Of a DNA stretch of 64,000 bases, positions 34,514 through 43,730 are shown in pieces. Position 1 is the first letter of the stretch, and every line of letters starts with the position of its first letter. Source of the stretch: Devosia sp. 1566 (GTDB lineage Bacteria; Pseudomonadota; Alphaproteobacteria; Rhizobiales; Devosiaceae); contig NZ_CP034767.1 in the NCBI RefSeq assembly GCF_004005995.1, positions 2,914,001-2,978,000 of the forward strand. The letters run 5' to 3'. The position numbers and the translations under genes were made by a program. The notes beneath the pieces were generated by a model that was not told where the DNA came from, did not search any database, and saw only the letters and a list, made by a program, of their open reading frames with translations.

Positions 34514-35440
34514 CTAGCCCGCCTTTTTGGCCGGCGCGCGTTTGGCAGGGGCGCGCTTGGCGGGCGCCTTGCTCGATGTGGAAGGCGCCTTGGGTGCCTT
34601 CGCCGCCGCCGCCCGCCGCGGTGCGCTCGGCTTGGCTTCAGCCGCCGGCGCCTGCTCGATCGAGCGTTTGAGTGAAGCCATCAGATCGATCACATTGCTG
34701 CTGCCCTTGATGGTCTCGGCCGGCTCCGCCTTGGGCTTGGTGCGCTTGGTATGCGTCTTGAGCTTGGCCGTGATCAGCTCCTTGACGCTGTCCTCATAAT
34801 GATTGTGGAAGGCGGCGATATCGAATTTTTCGGTTTGCCGTTCCATCAGCGCCATCGCCATCTTGACGGCCGCCTCATCGGCGGGCGCCGCGTCGATGCG
34901 GCCAAAGAACTCGCGCTCATCCTTGAGCTCTTCCTTATAGTGCAGCGTATTGAGCACCAGCCCCTCGCCCGAAGCCTGCAACGCTGCCAGATGCTCCTTG
35001 CCATTCATGGTGATCTGCCCAATCCCAACTTTCTGCCCTTGCTGCAACGCGTCCCGGATCACCACATAGGCATCCTCGGCCAGATCGTCCGCCGGCTGCA
35101 CGTAATAGGCCTTGCTGAAATACACCGGATCGATTTCGCTCAGTTCAACGAACTGCGACAACTCGAGCGTGCGCTTGGTTTCGAGCTTGACCGCGTCGAG
35201 CTCGTCTTCGCTCAGCAGCACATGCTCGCCCTTTTCATATTCAAAGCCCTTGATGATGGTTTCGGGCTCGACCGCGCCAATCCCATCCACCACTTTTTCA
35301 TAGTGGACCGGCTGCATCGTCGGCTGGTGGATCATTCGGAATCGGGTGCGTGCTTCGGTTTGGGCCGGATAAAGCTCGACGGCAATCGAGACCAGGGAGA
35401 GGCGTATCTGGCCCCTCCAGGCCGGGCGCGAAGCAGGCAT
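34514..35440 (-). CDS. ku: Bacterial Ku, non-homologous end-joining protein
   Basis: A 308-residue Ku homodimer subunit that binds DNA ends and recruits ligase LigD. ATG at 35440 (MPASRPAWRGQIRLSLV) gives the standard Ku start; the longer frame runs antisense through guaD. Core features include GIGAVEPETIIKGFEYEKG near residue 52 and the PVYFSKAYYV block near 105. The C-terminal 60 residues are a lysine/alanine/proline tail with KRAPAKRAPAKKAG repeats, which resembles DNA-binding tails of other Ku proteins. No ligD gene lies nearby in the window. Confidence 0.95.
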   Translation of the reverse strand: MPASRPAWRGQIRLSLVSIAVELYPAQTEARTRFRMIHQPTMQPVHYEKVVDGIGAVEPETIIKGFEYEKGEHVLLSEDELDAVKLETKRTLELSQFVELSEIDPVYFSKAYYVQPADDLAEDAYVVIRDALQQGQKVGIGQITMNGKEHLAALQASGEGLVLNTLHYKEELKDEREFFGRIDAAPADEAAVKMAMALMERQTEKFDIAAFHNHYEDSVKELITAKLKTHTKRTKPKAEPAETIKGSSNVIDLMASLKRSIEQAPAAEAKPSAPRRAAAAKAPKAPSTSSKAPAKRAPAKRAPAKKAG

Positions 35441-35529
35441 GGCGGGTACTCTCGAATCACTAACAGGCCGACTCAATCCCGCGCCCGGTGATTCGTTCCG
35501 ACTCCAAAAATGAATCTGCGCCCAATGGT

Positions 35530-36930
35530 TTAGGCGTGATTGCCGCCGCTCCCGGCACCCTCCCGCCGGCCCCGGTCGACACGGCAAATCCCGTCCACCC
35601 AGACGGCAGCAACATTGCTGCGATTGGCGCCATAAACGATCTTTTCGAACACTGCCGCGGGCTCGGTTTGCCCGAAGAGGCGTATCCCGCCATCCACCGC
35701 CCGGGTGTCGATGGCGAGTGCATCGAACCGATAACCCTCCGCAAACACCCCGATCGGCAGGTCGAGCGCCACCCCGCCCCCGGCCGTTGCCAAGTGAAAG
35801 GCGGTGACGAGATCCACCCGTCCCGTGCCACGCCCGCGCTCGGCCGCCGGCAGCGCCGGGTCCACCCCTTCTTCGAGCATGCGCGACACCTGCACCGTTG
35901 TGCGGCACGCCTCCCACATCGAGGCACTGGGCCCACCCGAAATATCGGTCCCCAGCCCCACATGCAGCTGCTTTTCCAGCGCCTGGCGCAGCGGAAAGAC
36001 GCTGTTGGCGAAATAGATATTGGAGAGCGCGCAATGGGCCACCGCCGATCCCCGCTCGACCAGCAGGTCCATATCCGCTTCCGATAGGAAAGGCGCATGC
36101 GCCACCACGGATCGCCGCCCCAGCAACCCGAACCGGTCCAAGACAGCCGCATCGCTGATGCCGAACCGCTCAAAGGCATAGTTGTGCGCCCAGTCGCTTT
36201 CCGAGCAATGGGTCTGCACATGGCAATCGCAATCGCGCGCCAGCTGCCCCAGCCCCTCGAGCGCCGCATCGGTGCAGGAGGGCACGAAGCGCGGTGTTAC
36301 CACCGGCAGCACCCGCCCCTCGCCATTGTCGGCATGCCCACGGATATAGTCGATCACCGCACGGGTATCGCGCACCGCCGCTTCGGCACTCTCGTCGCGG
36401 TAATCGGGCGGGCACGCCGCCGGATCGTCCATCGCCACCTTGCCGATCAGCGCCCGCTGCCCCGCCGCGATGCACAGATCGGCCAGCACTTCCGTCGCCG
36501 CCCGATCCTGGGTGGCGAAGTACAGCGCCGTGGTCGTCCCACCCGCGAGGAGGTCCGCCACCAGCACGCTATAGCGCTCGCGGGCAAAGTCGAGGTCGCG
36601 ATACTGCGCTTCGAGCGGGAAGGTATATTTTTGCAGCCACACTTCGAGCGGCTCGTCGAGCGCCAATCCCAGTTGCGGATATTGCGGCGCATGCACATGC
36701 AGGTCGACCAGACCGGGCAAGCCATAATGCCCGTCCGGCAGCCGAATGACGCGCTCGCCCAACTCGTTCAGAACCCGTTCACCTTCATGGCTGAAAGCGG
36801 GCAAAACACGGCTGATCACCCCCGCCTCGTCCACGCAGATCAGCGTATCAACCAGTACGTCGAGCCGCTCCGGCCTCGGCGCATGCAGGAAAGTCCCCAA
36901 CACCGCACCGCCCCGCACATCCGTTGTCAT
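35530..36930 (-). CDS. guaD: Guanine deaminase
   Basis: Converts guanine to xanthine and ammonia. It belongs to the amidohydrolase superfamily. The 466-residue chain carries the zinc ligands in VDLHVHAPQYPQ near residue 75, QTHCSESDWAHN near 240 and VAHAPFLSE near 278, and the catalytic Asp in GLGTDISGG near 330. The region MDDPAACPPDYRDES near 170 is typical of GuaD and separates it from chlorohydrolases. No other purine-catabolism gene is adjacent. It is followed on the same strand by ku and divergent from a small gene at 37001. Confidence 0.95.
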   Translation of the reverse strand: MTTDVRGGAVLGTFLHAPRPERLDVLVDTLICVDEAGVISRVLPAFSHEGERVLNELGERVIRLPDGHYGLPGLVDLHVHAPQYPQLGLALDEPLEVWLQKYTFPLEAQYRDLDFARERYSVLVADLLAGGTTTALYFATQDRAATEVLADLCIAAGQRALIGKVAMDDPAACPPDYRDESAEAAVRDTRAVIDYIRGHADNGEGRVLPVVTPRFVPSCTDAALEGLGQLARDCDCHVQTHCSESDWAHNYAFERFGISDAAVLDRFGLLGRRSVVAHAPFLSEADMDLLVERGSAVAHCALSNIYFANSVFPLRQALEKQLHVGLGTDISGGPSASMWEACRTTVQVSRMLEEGVDPALPAAERGRGTGRVDLVTAFHLATAGGGVALDLPIGVFAEGYRFDALAIDTRAVDGGIRLFGQTEPAAVFEKIVYGANRSNVAAVWVDGICRVDRGRREGAGSGGNHA

Positions 36931-37000
36931 GACCTTCTTGCTCCTTTGCTGCCGCCCTCGGCCCCGCTATGCTGGCCCACCTTCTTGAGAACCTACACCC

Positions 37001-37258
37001 ATGACCAACGACCTCGCCTTCCTCGATGCCGCGACCCTCGCCGCGCTCGATCGCTTCATCGACAAGACCGACGAGCCCCCCACTCCGCGCTTGTCCCGCG
37101 AGGAAGCGGTCAATGTCGTGGTCCAGGATTGGCTCATGGCCCAGGGCTATATGCCCATTCCCCAGGAGCCCGGCGAAGGGGTCGAGACCAACGAAGCGGC
37201 GGTCCCGGCAGCCCATGTGCTGGACGACACCAAGACCACCTTTGGCGAAGAACCCTGA
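37001..37258 (+). CDS. Small hypothetical protein, 85 residues
   Basis: An 85-residue acidic protein of unknown function. The central part, RLSREEAVNVVVQDWLMAQGY, is predicted to be helical and looks like the helix of ribbon-helix-helix-type or short regulatory proteins, but the match is weak. The C-terminus is disordered and ends in EEP. The start is ATG at 37001, 71 bases from the divergent guaD start. Codon use looks like that of its neighbours, which supports a real gene. Confidence 0.7.
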   Translation: MTNDLAFLDAATLAALDRFIDKTDEPPTPRLSREEAVNVVVQDWLMAQGYMPIPQEPGEGVETNEAAVPAAHVLDDTKTTFGEEP

Positions 37259-37270
37259 TCGGAGAGGCGG

Positions 37271-38257
37271 TTAGCCGAGCTTCGGCCTGCCGCCCATTTC
37301 GTCCTCGATGAACACCTGAACGATCTCGTCGAACGAGTTTTCGGCCCGGAAGCCCAACGCCTTTGCCCGCTGCGGATCGAAATTGCGCGCCCAGCCGCTG
37401 ACCATGCCGGCTACAGTCGGATCGGGCTCGCGGCGGATCAGCGCCACCGCCTCGTCCCCGGCTACCCGTTGCAGCGCCGCGATTTCTTCCGCCACCGTGG
37501 CGCTCACGCCCGGCATGTTGAGCGAGCGCCGATTGCCCAAGGCCGCCGTATCCATGGTCGCCGCATGCAGCAGGAACCCCACCGCCGAACGCGGGCTCGC
37601 GAACCAGTGGCGCACGCTTTCATCCACCGGCAACACGGCTTCCTGCCCATTGAGCGGCTCGCGCAAGATTCCCGAAAAGAACCCGGACGCCGCCTTGTTG
37701 GGCTTGCCCGGCCGTACCACGATCGTGGGCAGGCGAATGCCCACGCCATCGAGAAAGCCGCGCCGGGAATAATCGGCCAGCAGCAATTCGCAGATCGCCT
37801 TTTGCACGCCATAGCTCGTGAGCGGCGTCAGCATCTGTTCGTCCCCGATCACATCGGGGAATGGCATGCCAAACACGGCGATCGAGGAGGTGAACACCAC
37901 GCGCGGGCAGTAGCCGCCACCCGCGCCCGCTAGCCGGATCGCTTCCAGCAGCGCCCGCGTGCCATCGAGATTGATGCGATAGCCCTTCTCGAAATCCGCT
38001 TCCGCTTCCCCCGAAACAATGGCGGCGAGATGAAAGATCAGGTCCGGCCGGCCCGCAATCAGCTCTTCGGCCACGCCGGCATCCGACAGGTCCGCCGCGC
38101 GCAGCTCCACCGCCAGCCCCTCGGGGCGCGCCGGCTCGATCACATCCACCAGGGTCAGCTGCTCGATCGCTTGCTCGCCCACCTTGCCGGAGCGCACCAA
38201 TTGCTCCGTCAGCTTGCGACCGACCATCCCCGCCGCGCCAATCACCAATACCCGCAT
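37271..38257 (-). CDS. denD: DenD-like D-erythronate dehydrogenase (extended SDR)
   Basis: A 328-residue NAD-dependent oxidoreductase with VIGAAGMVGRKLTEQL at the N-terminus, HLAAIVSGEAEADF near residue 77, TSSIAVFG near 123 and YGVQKAICELL (Tyr/Lys) near 150. The layout, including the VRPGKPNKAASGFFSGI block, is that of DenD, which oxidises D-erythronate (C4 acid sugar) in the denD-otnC-otnI pathway. A strong GGAGGAGG ribosome-binding site precedes the ATG. No OtnC/OtnI partner is visible, so the exact substrate remains open. Confidence 0.87.
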   Translation of the reverse strand: MRVLVIGAAGMVGRKLTEQLVRSGKVGEQAIEQLTLVDVIEPARPEGLAVELRAADLSDAGVAEELIAGRPDLIFHLAAIVSGEAEADFEKGYRINLDGTRALLEAIRLAGAGGGYCPRVVFTSSIAVFGMPFPDVIGDEQMLTPLTSYGVQKAICELLLADYSRRGFLDGVGIRLPTIVVRPGKPNKAASGFFSGILREPLNGQEAVLPVDESVRHWFASPRSAVGFLLHAATMDTAALGNRRSLNMPGVSATVAEEIAALQRVAGDEAVALIRREPDPTVAGMVSGWARNFDPQRAKALGFRAENSFDEIVQVFIEDEMGGRPKLG

Positions 38258-38346
38258 GCCTAAGCCTCCTCCGGTAAGAGGCTATTGGCTAGCGATATTG
38301 TGGCGCCCTGTCACGGCCTTCCTGCACCGGCTGGCCCCGGTTGAGG

Positions 38347-39102
38347 CTAGCCGCGCAACTGGGCCGGCAACAGCGCCGCTGCCGCCTCGTCACAGACCAG
38401 GGTGACGCGCGGATGGGTCTGCAGGAACGAGGCTGGGTTTTCGGCCCGCACAGCTCCCGTCATCGCATCGGCCAGTGCTTCCGCCTTGGCCGCGCCCGTT
38501 GCCAACAGGATGATGCGGCGCGAGTCGAGAATGGTGGCGATACCCATGGTCACCGCGTGGTGGGGCACCTCGGCGCCGGGCGGGAAATCGGTAGCATTAA
38601 CCTCGCGGGTGCGCTGCGCCAGCTCGACGATCCGCGTGCGCGAATTCTGCGGCGAGCCGGGCTCGTTGAACCCGATATGACCGTTGCGGCCAATGCCCAG
38701 CAGCTGCAGCTCGATCCCGCCGGCTGCCGTGATGGAGGCCTCATAGGCGGCCCCGGCCTCGGCCGAGTTGCCATCCGGCAGGTGCAGCTTGCTGGTATCA
38801 GCATCCACCAGGTCGAACAGGTGCCGGTGCATATAGGCGGCAAAGCTCGACGGATCGTCCGCTGCCAGCCCGCAATATTCATCGAGATTGAAGCTCGTCA
38901 TCCCCGCAAAGGACAAACCTTCGTCGCGGTGCAGCCGCACGAGCTCACGATAAACCCCGATCATGGAATTGCCCGTGGCGAGGCCCAAAACGCTCGCCGG
39001 AGCCGCCCGCAGCTGCGCCCCGAGCTCCGCTGCAACACTGATCTCGGCTTCCTCCGCTGTCGGGAACACACGAATATCCGGCATCGGGGTCGAACTGCTC
39101 AC
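38347..39102 (-). CDS. nagB: Glucosamine-6-phosphate deaminase
   Basis: Converts glucosamine-6-phosphate to fructose-6-phosphate and ammonia. It is 251 residues. GLATGNSMIGVYREL near residue 40 and the GIGRNGHIGFNEPG substrate-binding block near 130 are diagnostic, with Asp in FNLDEYCG near 75. GTG at 39102 is chosen since GGAGA lies seven bases before it; the first ATG option is 39084. The gene sits beside a peptide ABC transporter, a ROK repressor and a ROK kinase, suggesting amino-sugar catabolism. Confidence 0.93.
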   Translation of the reverse strand: MSSSTPMPDIRVFPTAEEAEISVAAELGAQLRAAPASVLGLATGNSMIGVYRELVRLHRDEGLSFAGMTSFNLDEYCGLAADDPSSFAAYMHRHLFDLVDADTSKLHLPDGNSAEAGAAYEASITAAGGIELQLLGIGRNGHIGFNEPGSPQNSRTRIVELAQRTREVNATDFPPGAEVPHHAVTMGIATILDSRRIILLATGAAKAEALADAMTGAVRAENPASFLQTHPRVTLVCDEAAAALLPAQLRG

Positions 39103-39211
39103 TGCATTGTCTCCAAAATCTGGTCGTCCCGCGCTTGGAAAGCCTTTCGCGCGGCAAATCAAGCTGGTTAGGCCAGCCGGAGGGGCAGACCAAACAAATT
39201 ATTCGCCGTCC

Positions 39212-41023
39212 CTAGGCGACCTGCACCACATGACCCGGCGCCACTTCCTCGTAGCGCCGCTTGGGCGGCACAAAGCCGGCCGGCCGGACCGGGCTGGGCA
39301 ATTCGTCGTTGGATACGGGCCGCCGTACCTGCCGGCGCGCCGGATCGGGCACCGGCACCGCCGCCATCAGCTTGCGGGTATAGGCGTGCTGGGGATTGGC
39401 AAAGATCGCCTGGCGCGGCCCGATCTCGACGATCTCGCCCAGATACATCACCGCCACGCGGTGGCTCACCCGCTCCACCACCGCCATATCGTGCGAGATG
39501 AAGAGATAGGAAAGGTTCAGCCGCTCCTGCAGGTCGAGCATCAGGTTGATCACCTGCGCCTTGATCGACACATCGAGCGCCGACACCGCTTCATCGGCCA
39601 CGATCACCTTGGGATCGAGCGTCAGCGCCCGGGCAATGCAGAGCCGCTGGCGCTGCCCGCCCGAAAACTCGTGGGGAAAGCGCTTGGCCATTTCGGGCGA
39701 TAGTCCCACTTCCTCGAGCAGGTGCAGCGCCTTGTCGCGCGCCTCGGCCCGGGTGCCCAGCTTATGGGCGAGAAAGGGCTCCATCAGCGCTTCCCCGATC
39801 CGCATGCGCGGATTGAGGCTGGCAAACGGATCCTGGAAAATCATCTGCACGGTCTGGCGCAGCTCGCGCAAATTGCTGCCGGAGAGGCTGAGGATATCGC
39901 GCCCTTCCACATCCACTTCCCCGCTGCGGGGTGTGGTCAGCCGGGTGATGGAGCGGCCGATCGTTGACTTGCCGCAGCCCGATTCCCCTACCAGCGAGAG
40001 GGTTTCGCCGGGATAAAGCTCAAAGCTCACATCCTCGACCGCATGCACGGCGCCCCCGGGTCCGCGCAGGAAGCGGCCGCTGAGATCGTAGCGGGTCACG
40101 AGATTCTTGACCTTGAGGATCGGGGCGGTTCGGTCCACTTCCCGCGTGGTCGGGGCCGACTCGCTAGCCGCGCCGGTTTGCGGGTCGATAATGGCAAAGC
40201 GGCGCGGCTTGGGCTCATCCTTCATCGCGCCCAGCTGCGGCACGGCGGCCAGCAGCGCGCGCGTATAAGGATGCTGGGCGCCCCGGAACAGGTCAGCGGT
40301 GGCACCGGTTTCCACCGCGTCGCCCCGATACATCACGACGGTGCGGTCGGCGATCTCGGCCACCACGCCCATATCGTGCGTGATGAAGAGCACCGACATG
40401 CCCTCTTCTTCCTGCAGCGCCTTGATCAGGTCGAGGATCTGCCCCTGGATGGTCACGTCGAGCGCGGTGGTCGGCTCATCGGCGATCAGCAGCTTTGGGC
40501 GGCTCGCGAGCGCCATGGCGATCATCACGCGCTGCCGCATCCCCCCCGAAAACTGGTGCGGATATTCCTTGAGGCGCCCCGCGGCATTGGGAATGCGCAC
40601 CCGCTCGAGCAGGCGAATGGTTTCCGCCCGCGCTTCGGCCGCGCTCATCGGATTGTGGCAGGTCAGGGCTTCGGCGATCTGCCGCCCCACCGTGAACACC
40701 GGGTTGAGCGACGTCATCGGCTCCTGGAAGATCATCGAGATCTCGTTGCCGCGCACCCGCCGCATGTCTTCTTCGCTCAATGGCAGCAGCGAGCGGCCAT
40801 TGAGCAGGATTTCGCCCTCGATCCGGCTGCTGCCCGGGGGCAGCAACCGCATCACCGACAGCGAGGTCACGCTCTTGCCCGACCCCGACTCCCCGACAAT
40901 GGCCACGGTTTCCCCCGGCATGACGTCAAAGGATACATTGCGCACAACGCTGTTCCACTCCCCGCCAGTGCGGAAGGATGTGGTCAGGTTGCGAACGGAC
41001 AGGACGGGCGCGGGCGTAGTCAT
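39212..41023 (-). CDS. Double-domain ABC transporter ATP-binding protein (oligopeptide type, GsiA/DppDF-like)
   Basis: Two complete ATPase cassettes in one chain of 603 residues. The first has its Walker A (GESGSGKS) near 41 and SGGMRQR near 157. The second has GESGCGKS near 343 and SGGQRQR near 457. Each cassette ends with an oligopeptide-transporter C-terminal extension (ALLAAVPQLG and KLMAAVPVPDP). It should power the DppB/DppC-type permeases at 45330-47117, encoded divergently. ATG at 41023 is chosen; TTG at 41029 has better spacing from a GGAG. Confidence 0.93.
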   Translation of the reverse strand: MTTPAPVLSVRNLTTSFRTGGEWNSVVRNVSFDVMPGETVAIVGESGSGKSVTSLSVMRLLPPGSSRIEGEILLNGRSLLPLSEEDMRRVRGNEISMIFQEPMTSLNPVFTVGRQIAEALTCHNPMSAAEARAETIRLLERVRIPNAAGRLKEYPHQFSGGMRQRVMIAMALASRPKLLIADEPTTALDVTIQGQILDLIKALQEEEGMSVLFITHDMGVVAEIADRTVVMYRGDAVETGATADLFRGAQHPYTRALLAAVPQLGAMKDEPKPRRFAIIDPQTGAASESAPTTREVDRTAPILKVKNLVTRYDLSGRFLRGPGGAVHAVEDVSFELYPGETLSLVGESGCGKSTIGRSITRLTTPRSGEVDVEGRDILSLSGSNLRELRQTVQMIFQDPFASLNPRMRIGEALMEPFLAHKLGTRAEARDKALHLLEEVGLSPEMAKRFPHEFSGGQRQRLCIARALTLDPKVIVADEAVSALDVSIKAQVINLMLDLQERLNLSYLFISHDMAVVERVSHRVAVMYLGEIVEIGPRQAIFANPQHAYTRKLMAAVPVPDPARRQVRRPVSNDELPSPVRPAGFVPPKRRYEEVAPGHVVQVA

Positions 41024-41044
41024 GGGCAAATAGCTCCGAATTGC

Positions 41045-42490
41045 TTAGCGCTTGGCGCGCTCGGCGCGGGCGGAAGGCACGGCTTCCGGCACGAACGAGA
41101 AATCCTTGTCGAACGGATAGGTCGGGTGCGGCTTGTGGTTGCGCTCGAGGCGCTCCACGAACTGGTCCACCACCCCCGGCGACAGGGCCATCAAATTGGG
41201 ATTGGCGATCGGGCTCAACTCGGGCGAGAGATATCCCGATTTGACCACCACGATCTTGGCCGCCACGGGATCAAGCCCGAGCTTGGTGAAGTCAGCGATA
41301 TAGTGGAAGGGCCGCCGGCGCGAGGTCAGCACCAGCTCGATCCCACCGATCCGCACCACCGCTTCCCGCAGCCGCTCCTGCTCGACTTCCAGCAGCTTGA
41401 CGACCTCGACCTCGGCCTCGACCGGCGTGCTCGACACATCAAGGCTCGCCCCGATGCGAAGATGCAGCTTGGCGCCGATCCCGGCCGCATAGGCGGCATC
41501 GGTCGCCGCCTTGTCGGTGATCCCGGCAAATACCACGCCTTCGGCGTTGCGCTCGATCAGCGCCGCCAGCACTTCGGCGCGATCGCCGACGCCGCCGCCG
41601 GTGGGGTTATCCCCCGCCTCGGCCAGCACCACCGGCGCCGTGGGCGAACTAACCGCCCAGTCGACGCATTCATCAATGCTGCCGGTTTTGGGGCCGAAGC
41701 GGAACTCTTCGCGCACATTCCAATAGTCCTGCGCCAGATGCTTGGCCGCTTCGTCCATTGCGGGACGATTGACGCCCGTCACCACCGCGCAAGCCGTAGC
41801 GCGCGGCTCGTCGGCCCAGACATAGCCCACCTGGAACGACGCATCCCAGATGCCCGTGGGGTCTTCCACCGCCTGCATCTGCGCATAAAAGGTCTTGGCG
41901 GGCTCGTCCTGCGTGCTGGTCCGCTCGCCGGGCAGCAGCACCGGCACCGGTGCCCAGACGATATGCGGCCGCTCGCCGCTCGAGAGAGCACGCACCAGCA
42001 TGGTCACCGCCCGGCGCATCGTGTCGGCCACGTCGATATGGGGTGCGGTGCGATAGGTGGAGAACATGTCGAGGCTGTCGATGATGCGCTGGCTGACATT
42101 GCCATGCAGGTCATAGCTCGCCGAAATCAGCACATCGGGGCCCACCAGCTCGCGTACCGCGCTGATCAGGTCGCCCTCGGCATCCTGCAGGCCCTCGACA
42201 AACATCGCGCCATGCATGGCGAGGTACACCCCATCGAGCGGCAGTGCCGCGCGGATGCCCTCGAGGATCTCCGCCTTCCAGGTCGCATAGATCGCGCCCT
42301 CGACCGGACCACCCGCAATGGCGCGGGCATGCAGCACGGTGATGAACTCAGCCGGGAAATGGGTCAGGAACTCGAAATAGCCGTCCTTGATCATCGAAGG
42401 CCCGCGCAGCACGCGGAAATCGGCCTCGCGCGCCAGAACGGGATTATATGTGCTACATTCGACATGCAGACCGGCAACGGCAATGCGCAT
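41045..42490 (-). CDS. MlrC-family (M81) metalloprotein
   Basis: A 481-residue protein of the M81/MlrC family, named for microcystin linear-peptide hydrolysis in Sphingomonas, whose members elsewhere sit with peptide transporters. The start ATG at 42490 follows GGAAGGA and gives MRIAVAGLHVECSTYNP. HGAMFVEGLQDAEGD near 115, SYDLHGN near 142 and LAEAGDNPTGGGVGD near 308 hold candidate metal ligands. It lies between the ROK repressor and the ABC ATPase, and likely processes an imported peptide or conjugate in the cytoplasm. Confidence 0.9.
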   Translation of the reverse strand: MRIAVAGLHVECSTYNPVLAREADFRVLRGPSMIKDGYFEFLTHFPAEFITVLHARAIAGGPVEGAIYATWKAEILEGIRAALPLDGVYLAMHGAMFVEGLQDAEGDLISAVRELVGPDVLISASYDLHGNVSQRIIDSLDMFSTYRTAPHIDVADTMRRAVTMLVRALSSGERPHIVWAPVPVLLPGERTSTQDEPAKTFYAQMQAVEDPTGIWDASFQVGYVWADEPRATACAVVTGVNRPAMDEAAKHLAQDYWNVREEFRFGPKTGSIDECVDWAVSSPTAPVVLAEAGDNPTGGGVGDRAEVLAALIERNAEGVVFAGITDKAATDAAYAAGIGAKLHLRIGASLDVSSTPVEAEVEVVKLLEVEQERLREAVVRIGGIELVLTSRRRPFHYIADFTKLGLDPVAAKIVVVKSGYLSPELSPIANPNLMALSPGVVDQFVERLERNHKPHPTYPFDKDFSFVPEAVPSARAERAKR

Positions 42491-42504
42491 GCATCTTCCT
42501 TCCA

Positions 42505-43626
42505 TTAGATAAGACCATTCAAGAAGCTTTCGGCCACCACGCTCGCGGCGCCCCGGCTCCACACATCATTGTCCACCCGCTCGGTGCGGATGGGGGTGCG
42601 GCCCGACAGGCGCGGCAGCACATTGGCTTCGATGGCCTGCTGCATCACCGTGGCAAACAGCCCCGAAAAGCTCTTTTCCTGATGCGCGATCAAGATCATC
42701 TGCGGATCGTTGATCTGGATCACAGTGGCGATCGCCAGCCCCAGCGCCGAGCCCGCGCGATGCAGGATCCGGATGGCGGCCGATGACCCATTCGTCGCCT
42801 CGTGCTCAAGCTCGCTCAGCGAGGAAATCTGCAGCCCGTCCTCACGCGCCAGTTCGGCCAGCGCATTGAGCGAGGCGACGGTGTCGAGGCACCCCACCTT
42901 GCCGCAGCGGCAGGGCCGTCCCTGCAACTCGATGGTGCAATGAGCGATCTCACCCGCCCCGCCATGCGCCCCGCGATAAAGCCGCCCATGGATGAAATGG
43001 GCCGAGCCGATCCCGCCCCCCAGCGAAATCACGCTGAAATTGTTGAACTCGCGCGCTTCCCCGAAATGCTTTTCGCTGATCGCCAGCGCCTTGGCGTCGT
43101 TCTCGACAAAGGTGGGCACCCCGACGCGCTTGCCGATCAGCTGCGCCAGCGGCACATCCTGCCAGCCCAGGAGCGTCGATTTGATGCAGCGCGCCTGCTC
43201 TTCATCCACGAGGCCCGACAGCGCCACCCCGATCCCGGCCAGCCGCTCGCGCGCGATGCCATCGATCAAGCTCGGCACCGCGGCCGCAACATTATCGGCG
43301 AATCGCTCGGGGTCGGGATCGAACTCCAGCGCTGCCCGGGCAAAGATATTGCCCTTGAGATCGGTCAGCGCGATCTGCGCGGGCCGGCTCAACAGGGAAA
43401 TGCCGATGAAATAAGCCCCATCCGCCCGCAGGTCGAGCAGCACAGCCGGCCGCCCCTGGCGCTGCACGCTCGTGGTTTCCTCCACCAGCGCGCCCTCGAT
43501 CAGCTCGCGCGTCAGCCCGCTCATCGCCGCCTTGCTGAGCGCGAGTTGGCTGCCCAGCTCCGCCCGGGTGAGCGGACCCGACGAATTCAGGCTGCGCAGA
43601 ATGCGATGGTGCGTGGGTGTGAGCAA
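42505..43626 (-). CDS. ROK-family transcriptional repressor (NagC/Mlc-like)
   Basis: A 373-residue regulator. A winged helix-turn-helix occupies residues 5-70 (LTRAELGSQLALSKAAMSGL). A ROK sugar-sensing domain follows, with VENDAKALA near 183, GGGIGSAHFIHG near 210 and the zinc motif CRCGKVGCLDT near 248. Start is TTG at 43626 with AGAGG five bases upstream. The palindromic site between it and the divergent binding-protein gene is its probable operator. A sugar or sugar-phosphate ligand would relieve repression of both arms of the locus. Confidence 0.92.
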   Translation of the reverse strand: MLTPTHHRILRSLNSSGPLTRAELGSQLALSKAAMSGLTRELIEGALVEETTSVQRQGRPAVLLDLRADGAYFIGISLLSRPAQIALTDLKGNIFARAALEFDPDPERFADNVAAAVPSLIDGIARERLAGIGVALSGLVDEEQARCIKSTLLGWQDVPLAQLIGKRVGVPTFVENDAKALAISEKHFGEAREFNNFSVISLGGGIGSAHFIHGRLYRGAHGGAGEIAHCTIELQGRPCRCGKVGCLDTVASLNALAELAREDGLQISSLSELEHEATNGSSAAIRILHRAGSALGLAIATVIQINDPQMILIAHQEKSFSGLFATVMQQAIEANVLPRLSGRTPIRTERVDNDVWSRGAASVVAESFLNGLI

Positions 43627-43653
43627 ATGAACCTCTATCCCTTGACACTAAGT

Positions 43654-43710
43654 CCTATGAGTGAACTACTCAAGCCAGGTTAGTTCACTCACTAACAAAA
43701 CTTTCATAGG
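43654..43710. promoter_or_regulatory. Operator with nested inverted repeats between divergent operons
   Basis: GAGTGAACTA (43659-43668) is exactly inverted as TAGTTCACTC (43681-43690) with a 12-base spacer. A second pair, CCTATGA (43654-43660) and TCATAGG (43704-43710), brackets it. A TTGACA at 43642-43647 could be the -35 of the rightward promoter. The site lies between a ROK repressor gene and the transport operon. NagC/Mlc-type regulators bind such AT-bordered palindromes, so it is the likely control point. Confidence 0.7.
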
Positions 43711-43730
43711 TCGATCCCGGAGCGCGTTGG

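Noticed and set aside
34514..36034. Longer 506-codon version of Ku
   Set aside because: The first 198 codons are a wrong frame of guaD; the Ku family starts at the ATG at 35440.
40043..42508. 821-codon plus-strand open frame
   Set aside because: Antisense to the ABC ATPase and MlrC genes; composition rich in His, Arg and Gln with no family likeness, typical of antisense frames in high-GC DNA.
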